Assembly (NCBI GenBank): GCA_004565275.1
Contig: SDOX01000001.1
Location: 496,001-560,000, forward strand
DNA length: 64,000 nucleotides
Direction: 5' to 3'
Origin: Nannochloropsis salina CCMP1776
Taxonomy: Eukaryota > Sar > Eustigmatophyceae > Eustigmatales > Monodopsidaceae
Shown here in pieces: positions 11,001-20,972 of this stretch (the stretch's first letter is position 1; every line of letters begins with the position of its first letter). Under the pieces are notes generated by a model that worked only from the letters and a program-made list of their open reading frames with translations, was not told where the DNA came from and did no database searches. The position numbers and the translations under genes were made by a program.

Positions 11001-11336
11001 GGCTGCTTCGACAATAGTCAGCTGCTCTGTCAGTTGCGCTACCATGACTTCAACCCGTGAGCGCGCTGAGGATGGGTTTGTACTCGACGCTGTCCTCAAG
11101 GGAGATCCCGTCGCGCCACTTGCGTTGTCGGTACCCACAACATGAGCAGAGAAAGAAGCTGCATCAAAATGTGGCTCGAGCAATGGTGCCAGGGCTGGAT
11201 CTTGACGTAATGACACAAGAAAAGCCTTTCCATTTCCATGTCCAGGGCCTGCCAGGTGAGATAAGTCATCGTCCAAACTTTTCGGATTACTGAATGGCAT
11301 CCGCTTTGGCGAGGAGATTTCAGAAGGCATGGTCAT
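8076..11336 (-). CDS. COG5: Conserved oligomeric Golgi complex subunit 5
   Basis: Single-exon gene for 1086 residues; animal COG5 is about 840. COG5 belongs to lobe B of the COG tether, which captures retrograde vesicles at the Golgi. The N-terminal third matches the family: a coiled-coil stretch with LEPYKDTERRTQQLRRIHES (about residues 165-185), then NVDLAKE, then AKAAQHLHEVEAIL and DPALQVFHNLQHL, where COG5 has AAQSLNELD and TALQVFYNL. The C-terminal half is the helical bundle typical of CATCHR tethers and keeps a LFARAPLELSSP segment also seen in COG5. The extra length is in low-complexity Ser/Ala loops in the middle (about 340-370 and 460-560). It is head-to-head with methylmalonyl-CoA mutase and tail-to-tail with the WD40 gene. 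COG7 or another CATCHR subunit is a less likely alternative. Confidence 0.82.
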   Translation of the reverse strand: MTMPSEISSPKRMPFSNPKSLDDDLSHLAGPGHGNGKAFLVSLRQDPALAPLLEPHFDAASFSAHVVGTDNASGATGSPLRTASSTNPSSARSRVEVMVAQLTEQLTIVEAAIEKHILQHQQELMQGMGDLGELRENCDVLTVRSKELRRSVRKLSAELLEPYKDTERRTQQLRRIHESNDIFKKIARFSMALTRIKESTTLSNVDLAKEDPESARKGLELRDIAKAAQHLHEVEAILEDRALAELSLVAAERPYVDSLGLGLRRTGMASLKAAMQSMNQADLDPALQVFHNLQHLAPAVLKCLAAMVAEGAEATRLALDPGALEAVVAPDSSVPRLSSTAPTSSPPASTAAPQRQGGGQMEAIALRQRQVRFRDHCDRWATVLLQSSLKVWSLQRALHMKTDAATNQDLLSLVLQSSDFARAADRVMALPSVASSSAAKGRTGSSKNNTHIESAGVRDRARGWAPSGVGALYWLYWLELTAIIRSTTERASRRASSVVAAPSSVAAAPLVNSYPHFLRSLTDALDSLVDSTSKQRHSLLQGAPHGVLSRSKERGNPAALLALVEALGEGTSSEAQTGLIVGEEEHGPMSERLSPSSLSLAPETAGGSHEERTVGAEALRSLRDLYLGQSLQRLCRPIEQMFPCQEGYQAAIPSKHDLQALLRVMQTEVVSALAEGGPLLLPHVLQGMVKAVHLFCAKIEAMVYTGEGARKLYPLRGWMLGSEKEHNLQLLQLVALLHHGLQRLPQELAPAFRVGVSGTKALAEAVGALETLAVVNLVHPYMVDIATELGGTLAEMHLENYAPLPQEQEQGDKGLTMNSRFISTFQAAVEALRKHHLSRFPLQCEFVSRAFKALAGRLLRLYVSHAALIRPLNEAGKAKITNDMAMLETALYSLHPKLAELGAPYLELKAFRELCFFGDEQNPLTVKGLLKERFTANLRPSTLLDALFARAPLELSSPHILQRCSARTLVEELLSIYYMDKRVFQEGGAAEDEASMESLPSKRRDPRMAAEIAHWQIVQLCLDAYAQRTSATQGELAYIYDVMLNSGGPLLKAFGDRLGEEEQSAAKHYNNGNSTSISAIRFPLNW

Positions 11337-11844
11337 GAATCTAAAATAGCAGGAGAAAGTATCAGGAGGAGTAAGAAGGAGAAAGTGGGCTACAGAGTAT
11401 TAACAGTTTAGGGCAGGGTGGGCCATGCCGGCGCTTGTCGAGCCTCCTGGGGCAGAAAGGTATCTCCGGTCAATCAGGGTGGAAAGGGCTGTCACATAGG
11501 CCAACTATTGTACTAAGAAGAGGCAAAAATAGCAGCAAGTACACACCTCAGTGTTGCATGGGGGATGGTACCTTTTCTCAGAGTATTACGAGGCCAGGGA
11601 CGGCTTTCTACGCCCCTCGCGGTCTGCTCTTGGCGATGAGGGCCTTCAAGACCCGGGGGCATCGGTTATGTACCACAACATTTGTGTAAATCAAACGGGC
11701 ACTGCGCCATGTTGCTGCCTCGAACCTCTTCTAACTGTATTCTGGCTTGCTGGATGCTATGACAGGGCTCAAAGGAAGGAGAAGCACGAACGAGCGCAAA
11801 TTCGTCACCTATTGTTCAAGTTCCTCTTGAGAACGACTCCAAAC
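11337..11844. promoter_or_regulatory. Divergent promoter region of COG5 and MCM
   Basis: About 508 bp lie between the two start codons. An open frame in phase with the mutase extends up to 11551, but its residues are Cys/Leu-rich and resemble no presequence, so I treat it as leader or promoter. No distinct core-promoter motif is seen. Confidence 0.4.
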
Positions 11845-14625
11845 ATGTTGATGCCCCAAACATTCATGCAGCGAGCCCTTTCGAGCCGCCTCACCCGTAA
11901 AGCTGTTGAGTGCGGTCAGTTTAAATCATCGCAATTGTTTCGGATGTTAATCATGGGGAATGAGGGCGGGAGGAGACCGCTGTCATCTTTGTCCTCCTCC
12001 TCGATGACCTACCCGGAGGGGTGGGCTGCTGCGGCGGAGAAAGAATTGAAAGGAAAAAAGCCACTGGACTCGCTCTTATTCCACACTCCCGAAGAGATCA
12101 CTATAAAGCCGGTATATGGAGCGCACGACCTAAAGGGCATAGAGATTGATCAAGGTAAGCGGAACATGAGGCTTTCACAAGCTCGTGGTAGCAGGATTCC
12201 CCGTTCTTGTTTACTGCCTGGTAAGAGATTGAACACTACTCTTCATTCTTATGTGAAACAGCTCCGGGTGCATTTCCATATTGTCGCGGCCCCTATGCCA
12301 CGATGTACACGTCGCGGCCGTGGACCATCCGGCAGTACGCAGGCTTCTCGACTGCTGAAGAGTCCAACGCCTTTTATCGCAAGTGAGTGCAACAGAGGAA
12401 GATAGATGGCTACGTGCTATGGATGTCAATGCGTCATAAGCTATAAACCACCCGCCGTTGAATTGCTCCAGTGTATTTAAATCACATTTCCCCTTGCCTA
12501 CTCCTCCACGCTTCAGGAACCTGGAGGCCGGTCAGCAGGGATTGAGCGTGGCTTTCGACCTTGCCACGCACAGAGGCTATGATTCCGATCACCCACGCGT
12601 GACTGGAGACGTTGGGATGGCGGGCGTACCCATTGATACGGTCGAAGACATGAAGATCCTATTCGACGGCATCCCGCTGGATCGCATGTCCGTCTCCATG
12701 ACCATGAACGGAGCCGTCCTCCCCATCCTGGCCTTCTACATCGTGACCGCCGAGGAGCAAGGCGTGCAGCTGGAGCAACTAAAGGGCACTATCCAAAATG
12801 ATATTCTCAAGGAGTTCATGGTCCGGAACACGTACATTTATCCGCCGACCCCCTCCATGCGCATCATCTCGGACATTTTTGGGTACACTACCGACTTCAT
12901 GCCGAAATACAACTCTATTTCCATCTCGGGATACCACATGCAAGAGGCTGGGGCCGACGCTAAGCTGGAACTGGCCTTTACCATCGCCGACGGTATCGAG
13001 TACATTCGAGCCGCCCAACAGGCGGGCTTGGACGTGGACAAATTCGCCCCACGCCTCTCCTTCTTCTTCGGCATCGGCATGAACCTGTACATGGAGGTGG
13101 CCAAGCTCCGTGCGGCCCGGAAGCTGTGGGCTTCGCTCGTCACCAAATATTTTGCCCCGAAGAACAGAAAAAGCACGATTCTTAGGTGAGCCCTCGGGTA
13201 GTGTGGGTGAAAGTAATAGAAAAGGAGGTATGGTACTTGCGCGGGCGCCGTCCTCGTGGCCATTGCTTCTTTTCTAGCACATTTATCTCTCAGGAGTATA
13301 TCAGTTGTTTACTGGTACATATCTACTGACCTGTTGCCCCTTTAATTGTTTTGTCGGCTGACCGCGCATCTCCTTTTACCCCAAGGACGCACTGTCAGAC
13401 ATCCGGGTACTCGCTGACGGAGCAGGATCCCTACAACAACATCGTTCGTACGACTGTTGAGGCCATGGCGGCAGTCATGGGCGGGACACAATCCCTTCAC
13501 ACCAACTCCTTCGACGAGGCCATGGGCCTGCCCACAGAGTTCTCCGCTCGGATTGCGAGAAACACCCAGCTCATTCTCCAAGAGGAAAGCCACATCACTA
13601 GGGTGGCGGACCCCTGGGGTGGATCCTACATGATGGAGGCGCTGACAGAAGACCTGTACGACGGCGCGATGAAGGTCTTTGAGGAGGTGGAAGGGCTGGG
13701 CGGCATGACCAAGGCCATCGAGAGCGGCATGGCAAAGCTCCGAATCGAGGAGAGCGCGACCAAGAAGCAGGCGCGCATTGATTCCGGGACGGAGACGATC
13801 GTGGGTGTGAACAAGTATCGTCTCGGAGAGGAGCAGCAGTTGGACGTACTCAGCATAGACAATTCGGTCGTGCGCCAGAAGCAAATAGAGCGTCTGGAGC
13901 GCGTGAGGGCCGAGCGCGACACAGGACGCGTGAATGCGGCCCTAGCCAAGCTCACGGAATCCGCAAGTTTACCTCGGGACCAGTCCACTTCAGAGGGCTC
14001 GCACCCGCTTAATCTTCTCGCGCTTTCAGTCCAGGCCGCCCGGGAACGCGCGACTTTGGGCGAGATCTCGAACGCCTTGGAGGTAAAATGGGGTCGGCAC
14101 ACCCCCTCCAGCGCCGTGGTCCAAGGGGCCTACATGGCTACTTTCAACAAGTCTGTGGCAGAAAAAGAGTATAGCATGGTGCTGGCCCAAGTAGAGGCAT
14201 TTGCTGAGGAGGAGGGCCGTCGGCCTCGGATCCTGGTCGCCAAGATGGGTCAAGACGGGCACGACCGCGGGGCTAAGGTGATTGCCAGCGGCTTCAGCGA
14301 TCTCGGTTACGACGTGGACGTAGGCCCTCTATTCTCCACACCGGAGGAGGCGGCGCAACAGGCCATAGACGCGGACGTGCATGTAGTGGGTGTCAGCTCC
14401 CAGGCGGCGGGACACAAGACGTTGGTCCCGGCCTTGGTCAAAGCCCTGGCGGAGCAAGGGGCTGACGACATCTTGGTGGTGTGCGGGGGGGTAATTCCTT
14501 CTCAAGACTACGACGTCTTGTACAAGGCAGGCGCTTCTGCCATCTTTGGGCCTGGCACGCGTATAACTACCGCCGCTTTGCAGGTTTTGAACAAGATCAA
14601 AGAGAAGCGACACAAATCAGCGTAG
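11845..14625 (+). CDS. MUT: Methylmalonyl-CoA mutase, mitochondrial, B12-dependent
   Basis: Converts (R)-methylmalonyl-CoA to succinyl-CoA with adenosylcobalamin, in odd-chain fatty acid and branched amino acid breakdown. Four exons fit phase and alignment: 11845-12154, 12262-12382, 12517-13185 and 13386-14625, giving 779 residues (human enzyme 750). Exon 2 encodes the conserved [17 protein letters not shown]. Exon 3 starts with the [20 protein letters not shown] block and continues with [14 protein letters not shown]. Exon 4 has [17 protein letters not shown], then the C-terminal cobalamin-binding domain with DGHDRGAK (histidine ligand near residue 657) and VVCGGVIP. The first ~35 residues are Arg/Ser/Leu-rich without acidic residues, a typical mitochondrial presequence. 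All joins are GT/AG. The gene ends 117 bp from the stop of DNAAF4. Family assignment is essentially certain; only the first exon's start is open. Confidence 0.95.
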
Positions 14626-14742
14626 ATGACGTGCGCACGTGGATCGCAAGAATTTCCAGTGCTTGTGGATAGTAAATAAGGACTAGATAGATAAGAGAAT
14701 CATTCTTTCGATTGTGATGCTGAGTTTTCTCATCATCATAAG

Positions 14743-16175
14743 TCAGCTTGTGCCGTCACAGACAATGTGTCGGGCAGATTGGACCCTCTTGTTACCCCGG
14801 AGCTGCTCTTCGTTCACCTCCCTGGTCAGCTTCTCGATATCCATTTTTAAGCTCAAGTCATTGGGAGAGTAATAGAGGGCCATCCTGTGGTGATAGTGAG
14901 AGGGAGCCTGCATTATTAAATTTTGGGAGCGACCCACTAATATTGACGCATCGACAGTTACCTGTAATCCTTCAATGCTATTGCGTAATTTCCCATCTGG
15001 CAAAAACTTGCACCACGGCGAGCGTACAACTGTAATAATATACCAACTGACGCATCGGAGTCTTGGTGTTCACTCGATTGTAGAAGCTTTAAAGCCTCTG
15101 TGCAGTCGTCAGCGCATTCCTGATATCGCCTGATTCTGAAGAAGCATAAGGCGCGATTTCCAAGGAGCAGGTGGTGCTGTCGGTGTCGAGAGTCACAGCA
15201 CAAAGCCGTAGTATAGGCATTTATGGCTGATTCATAGTCGCCTGCTCTGCACATATTGTCACCGCGAGCCTTTAGCCAAAAGGGGTCTCTTTCGCTCACC
15301 GAACGCATATCATCATATTTGGGCTCCTCGTCATGATTTCGCGCCTCAAGCTTTTGGTGGACATTTTCATTCCATGCTGGCTTAAATTTCTTAATCCACA
15401 GATCCTCATCAGGTTTCTTGGACTCCCGCAAAGGGGTCGGGAACATTCGCGGTGTGAATGTCACGTTTATGACTTTGCGTCCACTTTCGGAACGCACGGC
15501 AGGCGCCACGGGCACTGACAAACTTTTAGATGTTGGGATCGATAGTGTTGACAATGTTTCTTGGGGATCGATCCCTGTATCTAAGGCAAAAAAAAGTTGC
15601 TTTTCCTCATTCAAAGTCCTCTCTTGCTGAGCCCTACGCGCCTCGTCCATTTCCATGCGAGACTTGAGGACTTGCACTTCGAAGTCCTTTTTCTTCTCTT
15701 GGGTTGCTTTGTGGAGACTTTGCTCTTTTCCCCGCCTTTCTTCAATTGCATGTGCCCTACGCGCAGCAAGAGATCCTTTATAGAGCGTCTTAAGAGGAAC
15801 TGTTAAGCTTGGCCAAATTCCTTCATTATCCAAACCCTTCAACTTCTGCATGGTGAGGATCAGCTTGCCGCCTATTTTTGCACTTGCTTGGACACTTTCG
15901 TCATCAATACTATGCAGTAGATCTAATGCCAACAAGTATTTGCCAAAGCTAACCTTCAAAAATGTGCGAGCGACTTGTGAAGAACGCAAAAAAAGGTAGA
16001 AAGAATGAGCCGAAAATATTTAAAGGCATGAACAGAGGATTTTACTGATAGCAATGCAAAGATAAAACTTACCATAGATATCAATATCTTCTGCTTTTAC
16101 ACCTCGAAAGCTTATAGTTAGGACTATTTGATACTCATCTTGCTCCCATACGTAGGAGGGCACAAGGGGCGGCAT
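14743..16175 (-). CDS. DNAAF4: Dynein axonemal assembly factor 4 (DYX1C1)
   Basis: Cytoplasmic HSP90 co-chaperone that preassembles outer and inner dynein arms for motile cilia. Three exons join in phase: 16073-16175, 14962-15973 and 14743-14884 (introns of 99 and 77 nt). The product is 418 residues; human DNAAF4 is 420. Exon 1 starts MPPLVPSYVWEQDEYQIVL, the p23-like CS domain, completed in exon 2 (LKVSFGKYLL, then DDES). A charged coiled coil follows (about 85-165). The family signature FTPRMFPTPLRES is near residue 215. TPR repeats run from about 270 to the end, with SAINAYTTAL and RRGASFCQMGNYAIALKDYR. Exon 3 supplies MALYYSPNDLSLKMDIEKL, matching the last helices of the family. All domains are intact, so it is a full-length gene. 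Retention is notable if the host has no flagellum. Confidence 0.92.
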
Positions 16176-17022
16176 GTTGTCCTAAAAAAACGTCAGAAAA
16201 GGACAAGAAATCTGGTCTTGAAGTACTCAAAAATCGCATCGGCCAGTACACGCACCCACAAACGCTAATACTGACTAAGTTACTAAGATTCAGAGGCCAA
16301 AGCTTCGACTTTGATGACACTGCGTCTGAAAATGTCCTCCCAAAATGCACATTTCCGGCCCTCGACCCGCGCCGGAACCTCCCGCCCCCTCAGCCGAGGC
16401 CCTCGGGGGGCGGGCCCTTCTCAACACATCACGCCGACTCCTCGTCCTCAGAAGGCCGGACGTACGTGTCAATACGTGGTCCACACAGCCTTCACAAACG
16501 TACAAGTTCACTCCCGTGCTTTGCCTCCATAGTTCGAAAGTGAGACTTGCAAGCTGACCGCAATGGTGCCGGCTTGACATGATGTTTGCCTCTGCGCTCG
16601 CTCCCGGTTGGCGATCAGGCTGGCACGCTGTTACCCTATCTTATTGGCGCGAGCACCGCTGTCCCTTTCCGGACAGGTATATATGAACGAGGCGAGAGTG
16701 CCAATGTATGTTGAACCTTCGACATGTGGGTGTTACGCCTTAAATTTCTTATCCGGTGATGCTCTTCTGTAAGGTGAGGAGCCAAGTCGCGCTCCGCGTG
16801 AGTCAAAGCAAAGTGCATCACGCGATCACGGCCACGACTCTGTAACCTCTTTTTCCTTCATGTTCAAAGTTGAGACTTACCTCCTTTGATCCCTCATAAT
16901 ATTTTGGTACAGGTTACCCCATCATCCGCTTTCCCTAAGGAGGCGATTGAAGAGCTACTTGAAGCTGTTGAGGCAGTCACCGAAGAAGCTGAATCCGTCC
17001 AAGGCCAGCTCTTGAGAACGAA
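16176..17022. promoter_or_regulatory. Divergent region between DNAAF4 and RING gene
   Basis: About 850 bp. A GC-rich patch lies near 16360-16470. A TATATAT at 16678-16684 points toward the RING gene but is about 340 bp from its ATG. An acceptor-like CAG near 16913 is followed by a frame (EELLEAVEAVTEEAES) that stays open past 17023 in a different phase from the RING gene. It could be an unplaced upstream exon, but I found no donor that links it. No RNA gene seen. Confidence 0.35.
16678..16684 (+). promoter_or_regulatory. TATA-like element
   Basis: TATATAT in the divergent region between DNAAF4 and the RING gene. Distance to the RING ATG is about 340 bp, so a long or spliced 5' UTR would be needed. 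Weak call. Confidence 0.2.
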
Positions 17023-18828
17023 ATGGCACGCCGTGGATTGTCGCATAACTTGCCAAATTACGTCAAGGGCGGGTGCACCGTCGGGGCATGCACATATCAA
17101 AGCCAAGCGGCGCGTACCTTTCACGACGACGATGATGACGACAGCGGGGGTGTTGGCCGTGACTCAACCGTGTTGACAACAAACACCACAACGGGGGAGC
17201 GAGCGGAGGAAGTGCGTGTCCAGAGCAACACCCTCAAAGACGCAAATCTGTCACCCGTTGCGATACCGGCCCCGCATCTCTCAAGGGACTGCACCATCAG
17301 TGCCAGGGAGGTTGAAGAAGCGTCCCGCATTCTTTTCGCGCCAGAGGGCGCGACCTCTCACTTTCATCGCCATCGGGCGGAGGCTGCATATCAAGACTCA
17401 GGGGCAAATAAATTGCAGAAGCGGGTCTCAGGTGCCGCCAAGACAAGTGAAAGAGGCCCTCAAGTGGAGACAGGGATCGATGAGGCGGTGGAGGACAAGC
17501 AGCGCGTCAATCTTGCTGAAGGCATGGCTCCGACTCAGTCGTTGCCGCCCATGTTGCGAACCCGGTCGCCAGTTCCTCGAAGTTTGGCACCCTTGCCATC
17601 GACCTTGCTGGCACGCTTGCATCCGCAACCGGAAGTGCACGCCGAGATCTTGCGTTTTGGGGAGGCTCTTGCTTCTAATCCAAGGATTCAAAACGCCATC
17701 GTGGAGGAGCTAGACATGCACTACCCTCCTTCCCGTAAGGCTTTCGACCGGGAAGGTACAGGTGAGAACGACGAAGGAGCAGCGGAAAGGTCTCTGGCGC
17801 AGATGGAGTCGGCAGTGCGGCGGTTGCTCGGGCGGACTTCGGCCGAGGATCGGGCGGAGGCGTCAACCCAGGAAGGAGAGGAAGGGAATGAAGAGAGACG
17901 AGGATTTGAAAGCGCTGGCGGCGGTTGCAGTGGCCGGAGCAGTTTTTTGACGGATTCCTTTGAAGTGCTTGGAGCTATGAGCGCCGAGTGGTCGTCGGCA
18001 AGCTCCAAGAACGGAGAAGCAGAGGAGAAGGTGGGGAATGAACGCGAGGATATGGCGGAGAACCTTCCCTCTAACTCCTTCGTAAGTTTGGGCCGCTACA
18101 TGCGGCGAAAGGACAGCTTGGCAGGGGAGGTTTCGGACGAGGTGCTGGACGAGCTGCTTCGCTCTGAAGACGACGACGACGTGATCACCCAGAAGCTCTT
18201 CGCCGAGACGCCGGATGACCAAGTGCGGCGCTTCCTTCGCAACCTCGACCTGGAGTGTGTCATCTGTCACGAGTACATGGTGGAGGCGGCGGCAGTTGAT
18301 TGTGGAGAAGGGCACACTTTCTGCGGAGAATGCATCGAAAGATGGCTGGAACTCCCTGTGGCGGGCGGCTCTCGATGCCCCACCTGCCAGAAACCTGTCC
18401 ACTCAACTATTCCCATGCGACAATACGACGCCATGATCGAAAAGTATGTTCGCGCTTCAAACCTCTGGGACGAACAATGCTCTTTCTACCGTCGTCGTAC
18501 CCTGGCGCACATGCGACGTGAAATGGAGCGACAAGACAGGGAGGAGGAGGAAACAGCGACGGCTGCGACTCAGGGCCCTTTTGCTGGCATTGGAAACCTG
18601 TTTGGGTTGGGCACGCGCGCGAACGCCCGCCGCCAGCGTCGTCGCAGCCGACGGGCTACTGCTGCCGCCACGCGTACCGCCGCTGGCGCGTCAAGGACCA
18701 CGGGAGACGGCGGGGCGGGGGAGGCAGCGCAGCCTTGGTGGAAGAGCGAATTGCTGAGCACGGCCTTATCGGTGGCCACGATGCTAGTGCTCCTGGTTTT
18801 ATTCAAACGCGGTTTCAAGACTCGATAG
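17023..18828 (+). CDS. Membrane-anchored RING-finger E3 ubiquitin ligase
   Basis: Single-exon gene for 601 residues. A C3HC4 RING lies at about 411-460 (CVIC, then DCGEGHTFCGEC, then CPTC) with spacing C-x2-C-x11-C-x3-H-x2-C-x2-C, so all eight zinc ligands are present. A Trp follows the CGEC pair (CIERW), as in E2-binding RINGs. The last 25 residues form a tail-anchor-like hydrophobic helix (ALSVATMLVLLVLF) followed by a basic end, which would place the RING in the cytosol. Upstream is a ~390-residue acidic, Ser-rich, probably disordered region with a poly-Asp run near residue 33. After the RING is a basic Arg/Ala-rich stretch (about 530-570). ATG 17023 is the first after an in-frame TGA at 16990. 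Substrate unknown; ER or organelle quality control is a guess. Confidence 0.8.
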   Translation: MARRGLSHNLPNYVKGGCTVGACTYQSQAARTFHDDDDDDSGGVGRDSTVLTTNTTTGERAEEVRVQSNTLKDANLSPVAIPAPHLSRDCTISAREVEEASRILFAPEGATSHFHRHRAEAAYQDSGANKLQKRVSGAAKTSERGPQVETGIDEAVEDKQRVNLAEGMAPTQSLPPMLRTRSPVPRSLAPLPSTLLARLHPQPEVHAEILRFGEALASNPRIQNAIVEELDMHYPPSRKAFDREGTGENDEGAAERSLAQMESAVRRLLGRTSAEDRAEASTQEGEEGNEERRGFESAGGGCSGRSSFLTDSFEVLGAMSAEWSSASSKNGEAEEKVGNEREDMAENLPSNSFVSLGRYMRRKDSLAGEVSDEVLDELLRSEDDDDVITQKLFAETPDDQVRRFLRNLDLECVICHEYMVEAAAVDCGEGHTFCGECIERWLELPVAGGSRCPTCQKPVHSTIPMRQYDAMIEKYVRASNLWDEQCSFYRRRTLAHMRREMERQDREEEETATAATQGPFAGIGNLFGLGTRANARRQRRRSRRATAAATRTAAGASRTTGDGGAGEAAQPWWKSELLSTALSVATMLVLLVLFKRGFKTR

Positions 18829-19169
18829 AGTTGTGGGAAGAAGAGCATTCGAAGAGTGTCCTGGTCGTGGCGTCGACGAGGAGAAGCGAAAGTATTGAAC
18901 GGGAGGAGCGATACCCTCGTGTGTCGGGTGTTGTGTTGCTGTACATAGGTCTAGGAGGCGTGCGGACCAAATTATAGAGGCCCGGGAGGAGACGAGCGAG
19001 CCCACAAGACTCTTGAGAATGGGAGGGCGTGATAATCGAAGGCCTCCATTTCCCCGCTGAATATTGGCGAGCAGGAGGGGAAAATGAAAACGAACAGATG
19101 TTAAAGAAATACAATACATGCCATTGGATTCATCCACAAGTAGGACGCACAAGCTTATTTTCCTTCACT
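18829..19169. other. Intergenic between convergent genes
   Basis: 341 bp hold the 3' ends of the RING and ZNG1 genes. The short open frames present have no family resemblance. Nothing else seen. Confidence 0.45.
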
Positions 19170-20693
19170 TCAGCTGAGCTCCTCATGATAGGAACTGACC
19201 GTAGCCAAGAAGCCTGCCCTCAAACATGCCTCGTCGAGCGCCTTGCCGATGATGACCAGCCGACATTCAGCCCCTCCCTCCCGAGCAGCCTCTCCCTCGC
19301 CCCCCCCCCGCGCAGGCGTCTGGCTGGCCTCAAGCTCGAAGGTCTCGTGCACTGCCTGCAGGATGTGGACCATGTCGGAGCCCGCCACGGACAGGGTGCC
19401 TTTCATACGATAGATCTGCTGCCTCTGGCACCTCGACGCACGGATCGAATCTTGGATGCCCTCATCCCGCCCCCGGTCTTCTCTTTCCTCCTCCTTTCCG
19501 TCTGCCGGGTCGTCGCGCCACAGCAAGTCTGCCAACCAGCGCTTCACGGCCTCTCCGTCCACCTCCACCGGCTCCACTATCGCCAGCGTTGTCACCTCTT
19601 TCACGCCACCGTGGCTGTGTCGCTCTCCATGGCCGTTTCTCTCACCGCAAGACAAAAATGGCAGCGGATCCTCCTTCGTCTTCCCGCTGTAACATTCCAG
19701 GCCGAGCACGAAGTCAAGGTCCACATGAGAATATAGTGTGCGTTGGATGCGTGCCATTCCATTTAGACCCCGCAACTCGTCCTCCAGGGAGATCGTGTCT
19801 TCTTCGGGCACCAAGTCGGTTTTGTTGAGCACTATGCGGTCCGCCACACAGATCTGTCGAAACGCCTCTTCTCGGTAATAGACTTCCTCTCTCGCAACGG
19901 GGCAACGTAGATTTTCACGAACGTTCGAGACATCAGAGGTCACCCGTTCAGCCCCTCTAAATTTCCCTCTCTCTAAATGGCTACCCTCTTGAAAAGTCTG
20001 GCCTTCCTGCCCCCCTCTATGAATGTGTCGGGAGATGTACTTGGCGTCTACAACAGTAACGATGCCGTCCAGACGCAGCTGGCTCTCCAACTCCTCGTCT
20101 ACCCACAAGCAGCTTGCGACGGGACCAGGATCTGCTAGACCACTTGTCTCTATTATTACGTAATCAAACTGAGATTTGCGCTGCACCAGGACCTCTAAAG
20201 TGGCTAGGAGATCGTTTTTGACTGAGCAGCAGATGCATCCATTTGCAAGCTCAAAAAAACCTTCCAAACTGCTTCCATCGGCCCCATCCTTGGCAATGGC
20301 ACTTTCAATACCTAAGCCTTTACCAAACTCATTCTCAATCACAGCAATCCGTTTTCCGTGCGGCTGAGTTAGAATATGGTTCAGCAGTGTTGTCTTCCCT
20401 GTGCAGAGAGGGTGGGGAGGTTGGGCCTGAGTGAGCTCGCTAGTTAGCGCTTACTTTCCACCAACTCACACCATACCTGAACCTAGAAACCCAGTGATTA
20501 TGGTCACAGGGACAATCTTGTCAGTTGAAATTGTATTGGAACTGCCGCTTTTGGTTTCAGAGAGATCCGTATCGCCTTCCCCCGGCCGGGAAGAAGGCTG
20601 CGAGACGACTTGAGATGACAAAAGAACCAGCTCAGGAGGTTCCTCATCATCCTCGCCTTGCTCGGTCAGGAGATCATCTTGCGAGCTTGTCAT
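19170..20693 (-). CDS. ZNG1: CobW/COG0523 GTPase, ZNG1-like zinc metallochaperone
   Basis: G3E-family GTPase. The eukaryotic ZNG1 (CBWD) branch delivers zinc to methionine aminopeptidase 1. Two exons, 20477-20693 and 19170-20398, give 481 residues. The 78-nt intron splits the Walker A motif GFLGSGKTT (68-76), and the split codon restores its second glycine. The metal motif GCICCS lies at about 126-131, followed by ETSGLADPGP and the base-recognition NKTD (LNKTDLV). The C-terminal CobW domain is present but carries a long charged insert and a Gly/Glu-rich linker (about 440-455). A His-containing stretch (GERNGHGERHSHGG) near 350 may bind metal, as in many family members. Length exceeds human ZNG1 (395) because of the acidic N-terminal tail and inserts. 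No organelle leader is visible. Other COG0523 roles cannot be excluded. Confidence 0.88.
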
Positions 20694-20972
20694 CTGTAAA
20701 CTTTTGCGATCGGATATAGCCTAAGTAAAATGTAGGAATGCAAGTCTTTCAAATTGATCGATCCTAGTACGTCCGACCCCCCCCTTCAGTGCTTCGGAGT
20801 CGGCGAGGGCTGCGGCTGGCAGACTAGTTTTTATGCATTTATGGTTTCGCTGTCGTACCTTCGCGTAAGATTAAACATATACAATTGTCCAATCAAACAC
20901 ATGAATACAGACTGGTTTATAGAGTCGCATGTCAGGTCTTGCGAGTGGCTGAGAGGAAGGCAACGCGGAACG
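20694..20972. promoter_or_regulatory. Divergent promoter of ZNG1 and SLC52-like gene
   Basis: The 279 bp between two start codons must serve both genes. I see no TATA-like element. The frame of the plus-strand gene is open upstream to 20754 but lacks membrane-helix character, so it is likely untranslated. Confidence 0.4.

Noticed and set aside
16886-17176. Frame with EELLEAVEAVTEEAES upstream of the RING gene
   Set aside because: Looks helical and follows a good acceptor, but it is in another phase from the RING frame, and I found no donor to join them. Kept only as a note.
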